Source: Candidatus Planktophila sp. | GTDB lineage: Bacteria > Actinomycetota > Actinomycetes > Nanopelagicales > Nanopelagicaceae | Reading direction: 5' to 3' | Length of the DNA: 64,000 bases | NCBI GenBank assembly: GCA_030649935.1 | Contig: JAUSFN010000001.1 | Location: 16,201 to 80,200, forward strand | Shown: positions 48,723-58,838 of the stretch, piece by piece | Position numbering within the stretch: the first letter of the stretch is position 1 | Layout of the letters: every line of letters starts with the position of its first letter | Translations under genes and position numbers: made by a program | The notes under the pieces: generated by a model | What the model saw: only the letters and a program-made list of their open reading frames with translations | Database searches by the model: none | Told to the model about the DNA's origin: nothing

Positions 48723-49294
48723 GCAAGAAATCGAATAGCGATAATCCTGGGTTTACTCGCCACGGTAAGAATGACTATGTAGCGAATTTTTCACCCTCAG
48801 AAAAAGAAGTTCTAATAAACCTTGTGCAGCAGATAATTGAACTTTTGGGCGAGCGTGCGGACAATCACAGCGAAGATCCTTTAGCTGCAATGGTTGGGAT
48901 TACCAGCCATGATTCGCCACCTGAGGACGAGGTTCTGCTGCGGTTATTACCAAATGCCTATTCCGATCAAGTTGAAGCCGCTGAGTTTCGTAGGTACACC
49001 GAATTAACTTTGCGTGCTAAGAAATCTGTTAATGCCGTGTCGATGCATACAGATTTGATGAACTCGACGGATGGCTGCATTGATATTGATCATCAAGGTG
49101 CAAATGCTTGGCTTGGTGCAATGAATGATATTCGTCTGGCATTGGGCGTGAGATTAAAAGTTGTGAGCAACACTTATGAGGAGCTAGAGATTTTGGCACC
49201 CGATGATCCAATGCGTGGCGTTTACGCGGTCTATAGCTGGTTAGGGTGGCTTCAAGAGAGTTTAATTCAAGCATTGATGGATGATGCCCTCTGA
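48719..49294 (+). CDS. DUF2017 domain protein
   Basis: Syntenic with clpS and mur[31 protein letters not shown]. Confidence 0.85.
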   Translation: MSKKSNSDNPGFTRHGKNDYVANFSPSEKEVLINLVQQIIELLGERADNHSEDPLAAMVGITSHDSPPEDEVLLRLLPNAYSDQVEAAEFRRYTELTLRAKKSVNAVSMHTDLMNSTDGCIDIDHQGANAWLGAMNDIRLALGVRLKVVSNTYEELEILAPDDPMRGVYAVYSWLGWLQESLIQALMDDAL

Positions 49295-49324
49295 CCCAGT
49301 ATTCCGCGCGGTAGGATTTACGAT

Positions 49325-50122
49325 ATGAGCAACGCGCCAATTGGAATCTTTGATTCTGGAGTAGGCGGACTTACAGTTGCTAGGTCGATCTTAGATCAGC
49401 TCCCAAATGAATCCACACTATATATAGGTGATACAGCCCGTGGCCCATATGGACCTCGACCACTTGCTGAAGTGCGTGAGTTTGCACTCGAGAGCTTAGA
49501 TTTTCTAGTCGCGCAAGGCGTAAAAGCCATTGTCATTGCCTGCAATACCGCGAGCGCTGCGATGCTTCGCGATGCACGCGAACGCTACTCAATTCCTGTT
49601 CTTGAAGTAATCCAACCAGCTGCTCGTCGAGCGGTATCTGCAACTCGAACTGGAAAAATTGGTGTAATCGGTACTCGCGCAACTATCGACTCAGCGGCGT
49701 ATTTAGATGCTTTCGCTGCAGCACCGCAATTGGATATTACGTCTATTTCTTGCCCGCTGTTTGTCGAATATGTTGAAAGAGGCGAAACATCAGGGGAGTC
49801 GATCACTGAAATTGCCAGAGAGTATTTAGCACCTTTCATCGATGCAAAAATCGATACTTTGGTCTTAGGGTGCACTCACTACCCGCTTTTAACTGGCGTA
49901 ATTTCTTACGTCATGGGTGATGACGTGACACTTGTTTCGAGCGCCGAAGAAACGGCTAAGGATTTGTACAGAACTTTGGTAGAAAAAAGCCTTTTGCGTA
50001 TCCAGCAAGAAGTGCCACCTACACATAGATTCTTGGCAACTGGCGATGCGAAAGCATTTGAGAGTTTAGCTCGTCGTTTTCTCGGCCCTGAAGTAACAAA
50101 AGTGGAACATCAAGAACTTTAG
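49325..50122 (+). CDS. murI: Glutamate racemase
   Basis: [41 protein letters not shown]. Confidence 0.97.
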   Translation: MSNAPIGIFDSGVGGLTVARSILDQLPNESTLYIGDTARGPYGPRPLAEVREFALESLDFLVAQGVKAIVIACNTASAAMLRDARERYSIPVLEVIQPAARRAVSATRTGKIGVIGTRATIDSAAYLDAFAAAPQLDITSISCPLFVEYVERGETSGESITEIAREYLAPFIDAKIDTLVLGCTHYPLLTGVISYVMGDDVTLVSSAEETAKDLYRTLVEKSLLRIQQEVPPTHRFLATGDAKAFESLARRFLGPEVTKVEHQEL

Positions 50123-50167
50123 CCATTCACAACTGCGTTCGATTTAACAAAGCAATAGGAGTACTAC

Positions 50168-50893
50168 ATGGCAAGAAATGATGGAAGAGAAGTTAGCGCT
50201 TTGCGTGATATTAAATTTACTCGTGGTTGGTTGGACCATGCCGAAGGCTCAGTACTCGTTGAGTTCGGTAAGACTCGAGTTTTGTGTGTTGCTTCTTTTT
50301 CCCCGGGAGTGCCACGTTGGTTAAAGGAGAGTGGAACTGGATGGGTTACGTCAGAGTATGCAATGTTGCCACGTGCAACACATACTCGCTCTGATCGCGA
50401 AAGCGTAAAGGGAAAACTTGGTGGGCGAACTCAGGAGATTTCTCGTTTAGTCGGACGCTCATTACGTGCAATCGTTAATACAAAGGAGCTTGGTGAAAAC
50501 ACAATAGTAATTGACTGCGATGTACTTCAAGCCGACGGCGGAACGCGCACTGCCGCTATAACCGGCGCGTACGTTGCACTAGCCGATGCAATCACTTGGG
50601 CTAAAAGCCAGGGACACATAAAAGTAACAGCTAACCCATTAAGCGATTCAGTTGCAGCGGTGAGCGTTGGAATTATCGATGGTGTTCCGATGCTAGATCT
50701 TTGCTATGAAGAGGATGTTCGTGCTGGAACTGACATGAATGTCGTTGTTGCCGGTGATGGTCGCTTTATCGAAGTTCAGGGAACTGCCGAGGGGGAGCCC
50801 TTCGATCGAGAACTACTCAATCAACTCCTAGATCTTGCGGTCAATGGATGTAAAGAGTTAAGCGAACTCCAAAAAGCCGTGCTCTCTCAGTAG
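50168..50893 (+). CDS. rph: Ribonuclease PH
   Basis: [28 protein letters not shown]-like [32 protein letters not shown]. Confidence 0.97.
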   Translation: MARNDGREVSALRDIKFTRGWLDHAEGSVLVEFGKTRVLCVASFSPGVPRWLKESGTGWVTSEYAMLPRATHTRSDRESVKGKLGGRTQEISRLVGRSLRAIVNTKELGENTIVIDCDVLQADGGTRTAAITGAYVALADAITWAKSQGHIKVTANPLSDSVAAVSVGIIDGVPMLDLCYEEDVRAGTDMNVVVAGDGRFIEVQGTAEGEPFDRELLNQLLDLAVNGCKELSELQKAVLSQ

Positions 50894-50930
50894 TTGGTTG
50901 TCGACTCAACAATGAAGAGAGTTTGAATTA

Positions 50931-51548
50931 GTGTCTAAAAAACTTGTCATAGCTACCCGCAATACTGGAAAGATTGTTGAGTTTCGTCGCATTCTCGATG
51001 CGTTTTCAGTAGGCGCGATAGAGTTGATAGGGATTGACCAATTTCCAGATTTAGTCGATGTGGAAGAGGTTGGCTCAACTTTTGAAGAGAATGCACTGTT
51101 AAAGGCGAGATACACAGCCACAATGACTGGCCTTCCAGCTATTTCCGATGACTCAGGTCTATGTGTTGATGCACTCGGGGGTTGGCCAGGAATCTTTTCA
51201 GCGCGATGGGCCGGTCAACATGGAAACGATGAGGCAAACTGTGTGAAAGTTTTAGAGGAATTAAAAGGGGTTGGAGATGAAAACCGGGGTGCTCATTTTA
51301 TTTGTATTGCCGCCCTTGTCATGCCCGATGGTCGTGAAAAGGTAGCAGAAGGGCGTTTTGATGGAACAATCCTGCATCGCGCCATTGGAGATCAAGGTTT
51401 TGGCTACGACCCAATTTTTCAACCCCTTGGTATGTCAATTTCGTCGGCACAGTTGAGCGCCGAGGAAAAGGATGCGGTTAGCCACCGAGGAAAATCACTC
51501 CGCGCAATCACTCCGCATGTAATAGAAATGCTCGGTGGGCTGAGGTAA
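50931..51548 (+). CDS. rdgB: Non-canonical purine NTP pyrophosphatase (RdgB/HAM1)
   Basis: VIATRNTGKIVEFRRIL, SDDSGLCVDALGGWPGIFSARWAG; GTG start. Confidence 0.95.
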   Translation: MSKKLVIATRNTGKIVEFRRILDAFSVGAIELIGIDQFPDLVDVEEVGSTFEENALLKARYTATMTGLPAISDDSGLCVDALGGWPGIFSARWAGQHGNDEANCVKVLEELKGVGDENRGAHFICIAALVMPDGREKVAEGRFDGTILHRAIGDQGFGYDPIFQPLGMSISSAQLSAEEKDAVSHRGKSLRAITPHVIEMLGGLR

Positions 51549-51603
51549 CCTTGCCTCATAGGCGCGCGTTATTTGCGAGCGCATCGCTATCCGAGGAGTT
51601 ACC

Positions 51604-52491
51604 GTGGCCGTAAAAAAGAAGAGTGCAGCGAAGAAAACTGCTAAGAAGGCAGCCGCTAAACGAGTAGTTAAAAAAACTGCCAAGAAAAGCGTTGCCAAAA
51701 AATCAGTTGCTAAGAAAAAGCTTGCTAAAAAAGCTCCTGCCAAGCGTGTAGCGAAAAAGTCCGTGGCAAAAAAGTCCGTGGCAAAAAAGTCCGTAGCGAA
51801 GAAAGCTCCTGCCAAGCGTGTAGCGAAAAAAACCGTAGCGAAGAAGTCCGTGGCAAAGAAAACTCCTGCCAAGCGTGCAGTCACAAAGCGTGCGGCGAAT
51901 CCAGTAACTCAACGTGTAAGCGTTTCAACTACACCAATGCCACCGAAGCCAACTCCTGTTGAGACAAAGCCGGTAGCACAAAACCCAGTAATGCAAAAGC
52001 CGGTAGCAACTCCTAAGCAAACCACTTCAAGTCGAGTAGCTTTCCTAGTTATTGCAGGAATCGTTATTCTCGCAGCAATCGTATGGTCAAAATCTGGTAC
52101 CGATGGAGATGGAGCTGCAAAACCTTCCCCTTCAATTACTGAGTCTGCAGAGCCAACTGAATCGGCAACTCCAGAGCCAACTGAATCGGCGGTAGCAGTT
52201 GTTGCAGTTGAGGCACCATCGAAGTTCGTAGCACTTAAGAGTGGCGATGGATTAAAACTACGATGGGTTGCACCATCGGCAGTAGATGGCTTAACTGGGT
52301 ACAACGTTGAGGTGCGACCAAACGGTGCTGGTGACTGGATGATAATTGCAACCGTTCCAATGGATCAACTAACGCAAAATGTTACAAAGAGTTCAGATAC
52401 CGGATGGACACAGTTCCGAGTCTCTTCTGTGTACTCGGATGGACAAATTGCTTCTTCTGCAATCTTTGGAATTCCGGGGGAGTTTAAGTAA
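51604..52491 (+). CDS. Histone-H1-like Lys/Ala-rich N-terminus, TM segment, FN3-like C-terminal domain
   Basis: [21 protein letters not shown] repeats; [20 protein letters not shown]-term [44 protein letters not shown] start. Confidence 0.82.
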   Translation: MAVKKKSAAKKTAKKAAAKRVVKKTAKKSVAKKSVAKKKLAKKAPAKRVAKKSVAKKSVAKKSVAKKAPAKRVAKKTVAKKSVAKKTPAKRAVTKRAANPVTQRVSVSTTPMPPKPTPVETKPVAQNPVMQKPVATPKQTTSSRVAFLVIAGIVILAAIVWSKSGTDGDGAAKPSPSITESAEPTESATPEPTESAVAVVAVEAPSKFVALKSGDGLKLRWVAPSAVDGLTGYNVEVRPNGAGDWMIIATVPMDQLTQNVTKSSDTGWTQFRVSSVYSDGQIASSAIFGIPGEFK

Positions 52492-52503
52492 GAGTTTAGT
52501 TAA
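52480..52503 (+). repeat. 12-bp tandem imperfect duplication including the stop codon
   Basis: GAGTTTAAGTAA / GAGTTTAGTTAA; first copy ends at stop 52489-52491. Confidence 0.8.
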
Positions 52504-52504
52504 G

Positions 52505-52540
52505 TAATCCCCAACGTTATGTGCGTTGGGGGATATTTTT
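52505..52540. terminator. Rho-independent terminator between convergent genes
   Basis: TAATCCCCAACGTTATGTGCGTTGGGGGATATTTTTC. Confidence 0.88.
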
Positions 52541-52550
52541 CACTTTAATT

Positions 52551-54320
52551 TTAGAGTTGCGCCGCTATCGCATCAACATATGCGCGAACTCCTGATTGAA
52601 CCAGATGTACACCATCGGGCGCGAAGTATTCAGGGTGTCCCTGTGAAATTGCACTCCAGTCAATCAGGATCGCACCGTATTTTTCGGCATACTGGGCTAT
52701 CAGAAGATTATTCTCATCACGCCAACTACGTGGAACTGCCGAGTTGACAACAATTATTTTAGGCTGATCTTTAACTTCTTCAAAAATTTCGGCAACTTGG
52801 GCTTGAGTTAATTTATTGTTATTTCCTAGGTTAAAGACAACTGTTGAACCCAACATTCGTAGTTTGTCATTGGCCATTACTTCAGTGAGTTCAGTGGCCT
52901 GTCGTCCAACTCTGGCATTAATGAGTGAAATATGAGCTCGGGTTTCGAGTTCAAAGCGAATTCCGAGTATCACAGAATCGCCAGTAACCCACAAGCCGGT
53001 GGTGTTGCTAGCACCGGTTTCCTGATTCGATGCATCAGGTATATTCGATGCATCAGGCATAACTGTGAGATCCGTTTTAACTTGGACCATAACTCGATCT
53101 GTACGCTGAATTGCATTCACGGTTACTACTGAAATTAAAGTCGCAAGCGTTATTAATGAAAGCGCGACTAATGATTTCTGTCGAAGTTGCACTCTCTTAG
53201 TTCGGTACTTCATTCCTTTAAACCAGTACTCGACTAAACCACTTCTGATTGGAAGTTCGACAAGGCGTAAAGAAATATCGGCCAAGGCAAAGACAATAAG
53301 AACTCGTAGAGCAGTCAGAGCCCAAGCCGAACCCTCAATATCAACGGCCGGTCTAGTGACTTGGAAAACGACCCAATGCCACAAGTAAATTGAGTACGAG
53401 CGTTCACCTATCCAGACGGCAACTCTGCTACTCAAAATTGGTGCAAATCGTGAGGCTGGGTGAACGATTGAAGTAATTATTGCGCAACCAAATAAACCTG
53501 CAAGGGGAAATGCTAATTTATAAAGCGTTGGGTCGGTCTCATCAATAAAAAGAAAAGTTGCAATTATTCCGACGAAACCAAAAACTCCAATTCCATCTAT
53601 GAAATCCTGTGCATGCTTATCGACATCTGCTTTTAAATTTTGCGGAATCCAACTCACCGCTAAAGCGGCACCAAGAAATAGACCAATACTGTGAGTATCA
53701 GTACCAAAATAAACATGACTTATTTGTGAAGCGTTGGCGGCATCAACTTGGTATGAAACAACTAATAGTGCAATTCCCGAGACGGTAGCGATTATCAGCG
53801 CCGCTCCAGGAATCTTGTTCTTACCTAAATAGCGCAGAACAAGCAGTAAAATCAAGGGCCAAATGAGATAGAACTGGGCTTCAACGCCAAGTGACCAGGT
53901 ATGTTGTAAAAGTGGCGGACGCGCAATTGAATCGAAGTAGTCTGTATGGCGAAAAACTAACCACCAATTCATCGCCCCCATAAAAGCAAAGGGAGAATCA
54001 CTGACAAAGCGGCGAGCAGTTTCAGGTGCCCAAAGGCCAATAAAAATCGCGGTGGTAATCATCATAAAAGCTAGCGGCGGAAGTAGTCGACGCACACGGG
54101 CCTTATAAAATGCGCGCAAGTCTAGACCACCACTTCGTGCAATCGAATCGAGAAGCAGACGCGTAATGACATAGCCTGAGATTACGAAGAATAAATCAAC
54201 GCCTAAGAAGCCACCTGGAATCCAAGTAAAACCTAAGTGATACAACATAACCGCGATAACAGCTATAGCGCGCAGACCATCAATGGCAGGGATGTATCGG
54301 ATACCGCGAAGCGTTGCCAT
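52551..54320 (-). CDS. Acyltransferase 3 family protein with SGNH-like C-term (OatA-like)
   Basis: RYIPAIDGLRAIAVIAVMLYHLGFTWIPGGFLGVDLFFVISGYVIT; C-term GDSVILGI ... DGVHL. Confidence 0.93.
   Translation of the reverse strand: MATLRGIRYIPAIDGLRAIAVIAVMLYHLGFTWIPGGFLGVDLFFVISGYVITRLLLDSIARSGGLDLRAFYKARVRRLLPPLAFMMITTAIFIGLWAPETARRFVSDSPFAFMGAMNWWLVFRHTDYFDSIARPPLLQHTWSLGVEAQFYLIWPLILLLVLRYLGKNKIPGAALIIATVSGIALLVVSYQVDAANASQISHVYFGTDTHSIGLFLGAALAVSWIPQNLKADVDKHAQDFIDGIGVFGFVGIIATFLFIDETDPTLYKLAFPLAGLFGCAIITSIVHPASRFAPILSSRVAVWIGERSYSIYLWHWVVFQVTRPAVDIEGSAWALTALRVLIVFALADISLRLVELPIRSGLVEYWFKGMKYRTKRVQLRQKSLVALSLITLATLISVVTVNAIQRTDRVMVQVKTDLTVMPDASNIPDASNQETGASNTTGLWVTGDSVILGIRFELETRAHISLINARVGRQATELTEVMANDKLRMLGSTVVFNLGNNNKLTQAQVAEIFEEVKDQPKIIVVNSAVPRSWRDENNLLIAQYAEKYGAILIDWSAISQGHPEYFAPDGVHLVQSGVRAYVDAIAAQL
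53025..53060 (-). repeat. 18-bp x 2 in-frame tandem repeat in the acyltransferase linker
   Basis: ATTCGATGCATCAGGTAT / ATTCGATGCATCAGGCAT (PDASNIPDASN). Confidence 0.92.
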
Positions 54321-54326
54321 GGCTAA

Positions 54327-55124
54327 CTACTTACGTGCGGCAGATTTCTTAGCAACAGATTTCTTAGCAGTTTTCTTTGGAGCCGCGATTGCGGTCTTCG
54401 TGCGTTCACTAGAAACCTTTATTGGACCTGCATTTATAATCGTGTTATCGGGATTGAGATTTTCCATCACACTTTTATGGAGATCTGCTAAACGCTCAAA
54501 AGCAGTTTCAAGTCTTGCACGGGATTGATGAATCGCACCTTGAGCTGCATCTAATGAAGCGGTTTGAACTTTGTAAAGACGCTCAGCTTCGGCCATTACA
54601 CCGATTAACCATTGGCGGTAATTAGAGACCTCATGTGTTGCATCACCGATGATCCGCTCACCCTCGCGGCGTGCTGAAGATGTAAGGGCAGCGACTTCGC
54701 GCTTTTTACTCTCTAACAGGGCTGAAGCCTCGGCCTCGGCCTGTGCGAGCATCTGCCCAGCCTCCTCTTCGGCGGCAGAGATGTATTTTCGTCCCCGGGA
54801 TTCTGCGCCACTAAGAATGGCACGGGCCTTGGTATCGGCTGCCTCAAGCTCCTCTTTAGTAATGCGAGTAGTTTCAGAGACTAGGCGAGATGCAGTTGTT
54901 TGCGCCTTACTTTCACGTGCTTGAGCCGACTTAATCATTGCCATTGCAGTTTCCGTGGCAAGAATTTCAAACTCTTCTTTAGTCAAAGCATTAATGTCAC
55001 GGCGTGATCGAAGATCGGCCAACTGTGATTCGAGTTCACGGATTCGATCTACTGAGGATGGCTGGTTCGGCTCTTCACCTTTAAATCCAACCCAGTTTAG
55101 AAACGAGCTTTTCTCAGCCACCAT
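54327..55124 (-). CDS. DivIVA-like coiled-coil protein with Lys/Ala-rich C-terminal tail
   Basis: Long coiled coil (SRGRKYISAAEEEAGQMLAQAEAEASALLESKKREVAAL); tail [18 protein letters not shown]. Confidence 0.7.
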   Translation of the reverse strand: MVAEKSSFLNWVGFKGEEPNQPSSVDRIRELESQLADLRSRRDINALTKEEFEILATETAMAMIKSAQARESKAQTTASRLVSETTRITKEELEAADTKARAILSGAESRGRKYISAAEEEAGQMLAQAEAEASALLESKKREVAALTSSARREGERIIGDATHEVSNYRQWLIGVMAEAERLYKVQTASLDAAQGAIHQSRARLETAFERLADLHKSVMENLNPDNTIINAGPIKVSSERTKTAIAAPKKTAKKSVAKKSAARK

Positions 55125-55170
55125 GTACCCCGCAGTTCGTGTGAATAGAGTCTTAGGTTAGAGCAAGGCC

Positions 55171-55815
55171 TTACTTACTGTAAATCGCTACTGATATCGC
55201 TATGTACTGCGAAATCCAAGCGGCGAGTACAAATATATGGAAGAGCTCATGGAAACCAAAGTACTTTGCTTCACGGCCAGGGCGCTTAAGGGCGTAAAAA
55301 ATCGCCCCCACCGAATAAAAAAGACCTCCGATAACGATGGGGAGCAAAACCCAAAGGCCACCGGCACGATAGAGCTGTGGCATATATGCAACTGCGACCC
55401 ACCCTAGAAGAAGGTAGTGGGCAACGTATAGCCAGCGAGGAGCGCCAAGCCAAAATACTCGCATACTTACACCGAGCGCTGCTCCTATCCATACGACCGA
55501 TAGAAGTATGGTGCGATCACGCCCTTCAAGAAGTGAGACTGCAAAAGGCGTACACGAGCCGGCTATAAGTAAGTTGATATTGGCATGATCGAATCTGCGC
55601 CAAATCTTTTTCTTTGAAGGAGACCAGGGGACTCGGTGATAAATAGCTGAAACACTAAAAAGTAAAATTGCAGTAATCGAATAAATTGCAACGGCAAATT
55701 TAAAAGATTCCTTACTTAATATAAATAATACTAAAGATGCGATAATTACAACTGGAGTTGCGCCGAGATGAAACCAACCTCGAAGTTTCGGTGGCGCTAT
55801 TGTCTGCTGATCCAT
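55171..55815 (-). CDS. trhA: Hemolysin III family (TrhA/YqfA) membrane protein
   Basis: SAIYHRVPWSPSKKKIWRRFDHANINLLIAGSCTPFAV ... GFHELFHIFVL. Confidence 0.94.
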   Translation of the reverse strand: MDQQTIAPPKLRGWFHLGATPVVIIASLVLFILSKESFKFAVAIYSITAILLFSVSAIYHRVPWSPSKKKIWRRFDHANINLLIAGSCTPFAVSLLEGRDRTILLSVVWIGAALGVSMRVFWLGAPRWLYVAHYLLLGWVAVAYMPQLYRAGGLWVLLPIVIGGLFYSVGAIFYALKRPGREAKYFGFHELFHIFVLAAWISQYIAISVAIYSK

Positions 55816-55853
55816 GGATTAAGAGTACGGCCATTTTCCTGGTTCGTAACTAG

Positions 55854-55891
55854 TTAATCTGAAGGCACAACCTTAAAGTGAAGGCACCACC
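55854..55891 (-). repeat. 19-bp tandem imperfect duplication including the stop codon
   Basis: Minus strand GGTGGTGCCTTCACTTTAA (gene end) / GGTTGTGCCTTCAGATTAA, 16/19 identical. Confidence 0.92.
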
Positions 55892-57099
55892 GCTTTGAGA
55901 ATCCGAAGGGATTTGACTAACAGAGCCAGCAATGCAGACATCAAGGTAACACTGCCAGTGAACCAAAGAACCGTATGTACGCCGTAATACATTGCCAGAG
56001 GACCAGCAACGACAATTCCAAGAGGGGCGAGTGCGAAAGAACCAAAAGCGTCATAGGCGCTAACGCGGGAGAAAGACTCTTCAGGGATATGAGATTGCAA
56101 AGCTGTGCTCCAGTTGACCATAAAGATTTCTATGGCGATTCCTGCAACAAAAGCTCCGCATAGAGTTAATGGGAGTGGGCTTTTCAAAGCCAAAGAAAAA
56201 TCCCATGCAGATGCGAGAGCAATCACGATCATTGCAAAAAACAGAGGTCTATTAAAGTGAATCTTTAAAGCAATAACTCCGCCACAAATCATTCCCAAAG
56301 TTAAACTCGCCAAGTTAAAAGACCAGTTACGGGGGCCATTTGCATTTTCGTTGAATGCAAGCGGTCCAAGAACTTGAAGCAACGCTTCAAAACATGCATT
56401 GATTCCGGTGAATGCAATAACCGTCGCAACTACCCAAGGACGAGATTTGAATTCAAACCAACCATCTTTAAGCTCGGTGAATACCGAAGTCCGCACACGT
56501 TGCTGCATTGGTGGTACATCGAGTCGCCAGATTAATATTCCAGCAACTAAAAATGAAACTGCATCGACCAACAGTGCCGGACCTGAACCAAAGAGTGTGA
56601 CAATAGTGCCACCTAGAAGGGCTCCAACTACATAACCAAAGTTACCCAATAAACCTACAAGGGCGTTGCCATCTTTTAGTTTTTCCTTAGGCACTATTGT
56701 TGGAAGGACTCCAGTCATTGCTGGCCACCACAGTGCATTAAGAATTCCAAATAGAAAACCCATAAATACAAGCAGGGGCACTGAGGCAAAACCAAAAATA
56801 AAAGATGCCGCACTTATTGCCACGGAAATACTTCCGAGAATATCTGCGCCACCAACGATTCGATTTCGTTTAAAACGATCTCCGATCACTCCACCAAATA
56901 ACATAAGCGCAATCATTGGAAAAATCCGCGCGGACATAACAATGCTCAAATCTTTTCCAGTTGCCCCATCCAGACTTAAGACGCCATAGGCCAGCGCAAT
57001 GGGTGAGAGACCATTGCCAACGTTTGAGATGAAACGTGCCGACAATAGCTGTACAAAACCGCGGTGCATACTCAGATTTCGCAGTTGGGAAGTAATCAC
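55873..57099 (-). CDS. MFS transporter
   Basis: LMLFGGVIGDRFKRNRIVGGADI, 12 hydrophobic segments. Confidence 0.9.
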   Translation of the reverse strand: MITSQLRNLSMHRGFVQLLSARFISNVGNGLSPIALAYGVLSLDGATGKDLSIVMSARIFPMIALMLFGGVIGDRFKRNRIVGGADILGSISVAISAASFIFGFASVPLLVFMGFLFGILNALWWPAMTGVLPTIVPKEKLKDGNALVGLLGNFGYVVGALLGGTIVTLFGSGPALLVDAVSFLVAGILIWRLDVPPMQQRVRTSVFTELKDGWFEFKSRPWVVATVIAFTGINACFEALLQVLGPLAFNENANGPRNWSFNLASLTLGMICGGVIALKIHFNRPLFFAMIVIALASAWDFSLALKSPLPLTLCGAFVAGIAIEIFMVNWSTALQSHIPEESFSRVSAYDAFGSFALAPLGIVVAGPLAMYYGVHTVLWFTGSVTLMSALLALLVKSLRILKAVVPSL

Positions 57100-57150
57100 T
57101 CCGAAAGCATATCTATCGACAAAGGCAAAAGAGACTGATATGAATATCCA

Positions 57151-58800
57151 ATGACATATCGATCAGAGATTTTCGAAATTAGTGATGTTTTCATTGATGA
57201 GGCCGCGGCCCTTAGTCCAATGGATTGCACATATTTAGGTAATGGTTTGAATCAAGACAAGCTAGATGACTTTTCAATCGCAGGTGCCGAAGTCATTGCG
57301 AACCTGACTCGACAAACTCTCAAGAAATTGTCGGCGATGCAACCAATCGATGAGATTGATCGCATTGCTAAAACGGTGATGACTGAACGCTTGGAATCTC
57401 AACTCGCACTGCATGATAGCCAAGAGGGATTTGTTCTCTGGAATGTTCTGACTTCGCCGCCATCGAATATTCGTTCAATCTTTGAGTTAATGCCAAAAAA
57501 TAGCGCCAAGGATTTTGAAAAAATTGCTAGCCGTTTGCGGGCAGTTGCAACTGCTCACGAACAATGGATTGAAACTATTAGTACCGTTGCAAAGGCCGGT
57601 AAAACAACGGCTCAACGCCAAGTGCGTGGCGTGATCGAGCAGTTGGAAAGTTATGCCAATGGTGGATATAGCCAGATGTGTAAAAACTTTGATCCTGACA
57701 ATAAGTACCCTGATTTACATGCCGCAGCTAAATCGGCGGAGGAATCATCGGCACAGACTGCGCAGTTTTTAAAAAATGAGTATATGAAAATTGCAAATCC
57801 AGAGGATGCCGTCGGTGCCGAACGTTATTCAGTTTGGGCACGTTTTTTCACTGGCGCACAATTAGATTTACGCGCCACATATGAGTGGGGAATGGCGGAT
57901 TTAAAGGCGATTAACGATCGCATGTGGGTTCTGGCCGAGCAGATTAAACCTGGTGCAAAGACATTGCGTGAAGTTGCCGATGTTTTGGACCACGATCCAA
58001 AGTATGTAATAAAGGGTAAAGAAAACGTTATTAAATATCTGCAGGATTTTACGGATGCAGCTATCGTTCGAATGGATGGTGAGTATTTTGAAATTGATGA
58101 ACGGATTAAAGTTTGTGAGGCGAGATTAGCTCCTGAAGGCAGCGCATCGGCTCCTTACTACAACCCTCCATCAGAGGATTTATCGCGCCCCGGCACAACA
58201 TGGATTCCGATGCTCGGAAAAGATGAAGTCAGCAGCTGGCACTTAGTTTCCACGTGGTATCACGAAGCTGTGCCTGGACATCACTTACAAGTTGCAACTG
58301 CCACAATTGAAAAAGATCGTCTAACGCGCTTTCAACGTACCGCGGCGTGGATAAGTGGATATGGCGAAGGCTGGGCTCTATATGCCGAACGCTTCATGAA
58401 TGAACTCGGTGCATTCGATGAACCCGGAATCGAAATGGGATATTTATCTGCACAAGCCTTACGTGCTGCACGAATCGTCGTCGACATCGGCATGCACCTT
58501 GGCTATACCGATTTCGACGGCAATGTATGGAACGCCGAATCCTCCCGAAAACTCCTCAACGAGCAGGCCTTACTCGATGAGGCCCATTCTCGAAGTGAGA
58601 CCGATCGTTATCTTGGGTGGCCAGGACAGGCGATTTCATACAAGGTGGGAGAACGCGTATGGATGGCCGCTCGCGAAGCTGCGAAGCTCCGACTTGGTGC
58701 TAACTTCAATATGAAAAAATTCCATACATATGCATTGAAGATTGGTCCTATGGGATTAGATCCTTTTGCCACAGAGATGGCTAATTGGGATGGAAAGTAA
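57151..58800 (+). CDS. DUF885 family protein (putative metallo-hydrolase)
   Basis: STWYHEAVPGHHLQVAT and GEGWALYAERFMNELGAFDEP. Confidence 0.93.
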   Translation: MTYRSEIFEISDVFIDEAAALSPMDCTYLGNGLNQDKLDDFSIAGAEVIANLTRQTLKKLSAMQPIDEIDRIAKTVMTERLESQLALHDSQEGFVLWNVLTSPPSNIRSIFELMPKNSAKDFEKIASRLRAVATAHEQWIETISTVAKAGKTTAQRQVRGVIEQLESYANGGYSQMCKNFDPDNKYPDLHAAAKSAEESSAQTAQFLKNEYMKIANPEDAVGAERYSVWARFFTGAQLDLRATYEWGMADLKAINDRMWVLAEQIKPGAKTLREVADVLDHDPKYVIKGKENVIKYLQDFTDAAIVRMDGEYFEIDERIKVCEARLAPEGSASAPYYNPPSEDLSRPGTTWIPMLGKDEVSSWHLVSTWYHEAVPGHHLQVATATIEKDRLTRFQRTAAWISGYGEGWALYAERFMNELGAFDEPGIEMGYLSAQALRAARIVVDIGMHLGYTDFDGNVWNAESSRKLLNEQALLDEAHSRSETDRYLGWPGQAISYKVGERVWMAAREAAKLRLGANFNMKKFHTYALKIGPMGLDPFATEMANWDGK

Positions 58801-58838
58801 AGTTAGCCCTCTTGTACTACTAATTAAGCTGAGAAAGA

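Noticed and set aside
51495-51912. Minus-strand ORFs (129 aa, 69 aa) over the Lys/Ala repeat
   Set aside because: Antisense of the AKK repeat, giving Phe/Leu/Ala-rich nonsense; the plus-strand gene has start, TM and FN3 logic.
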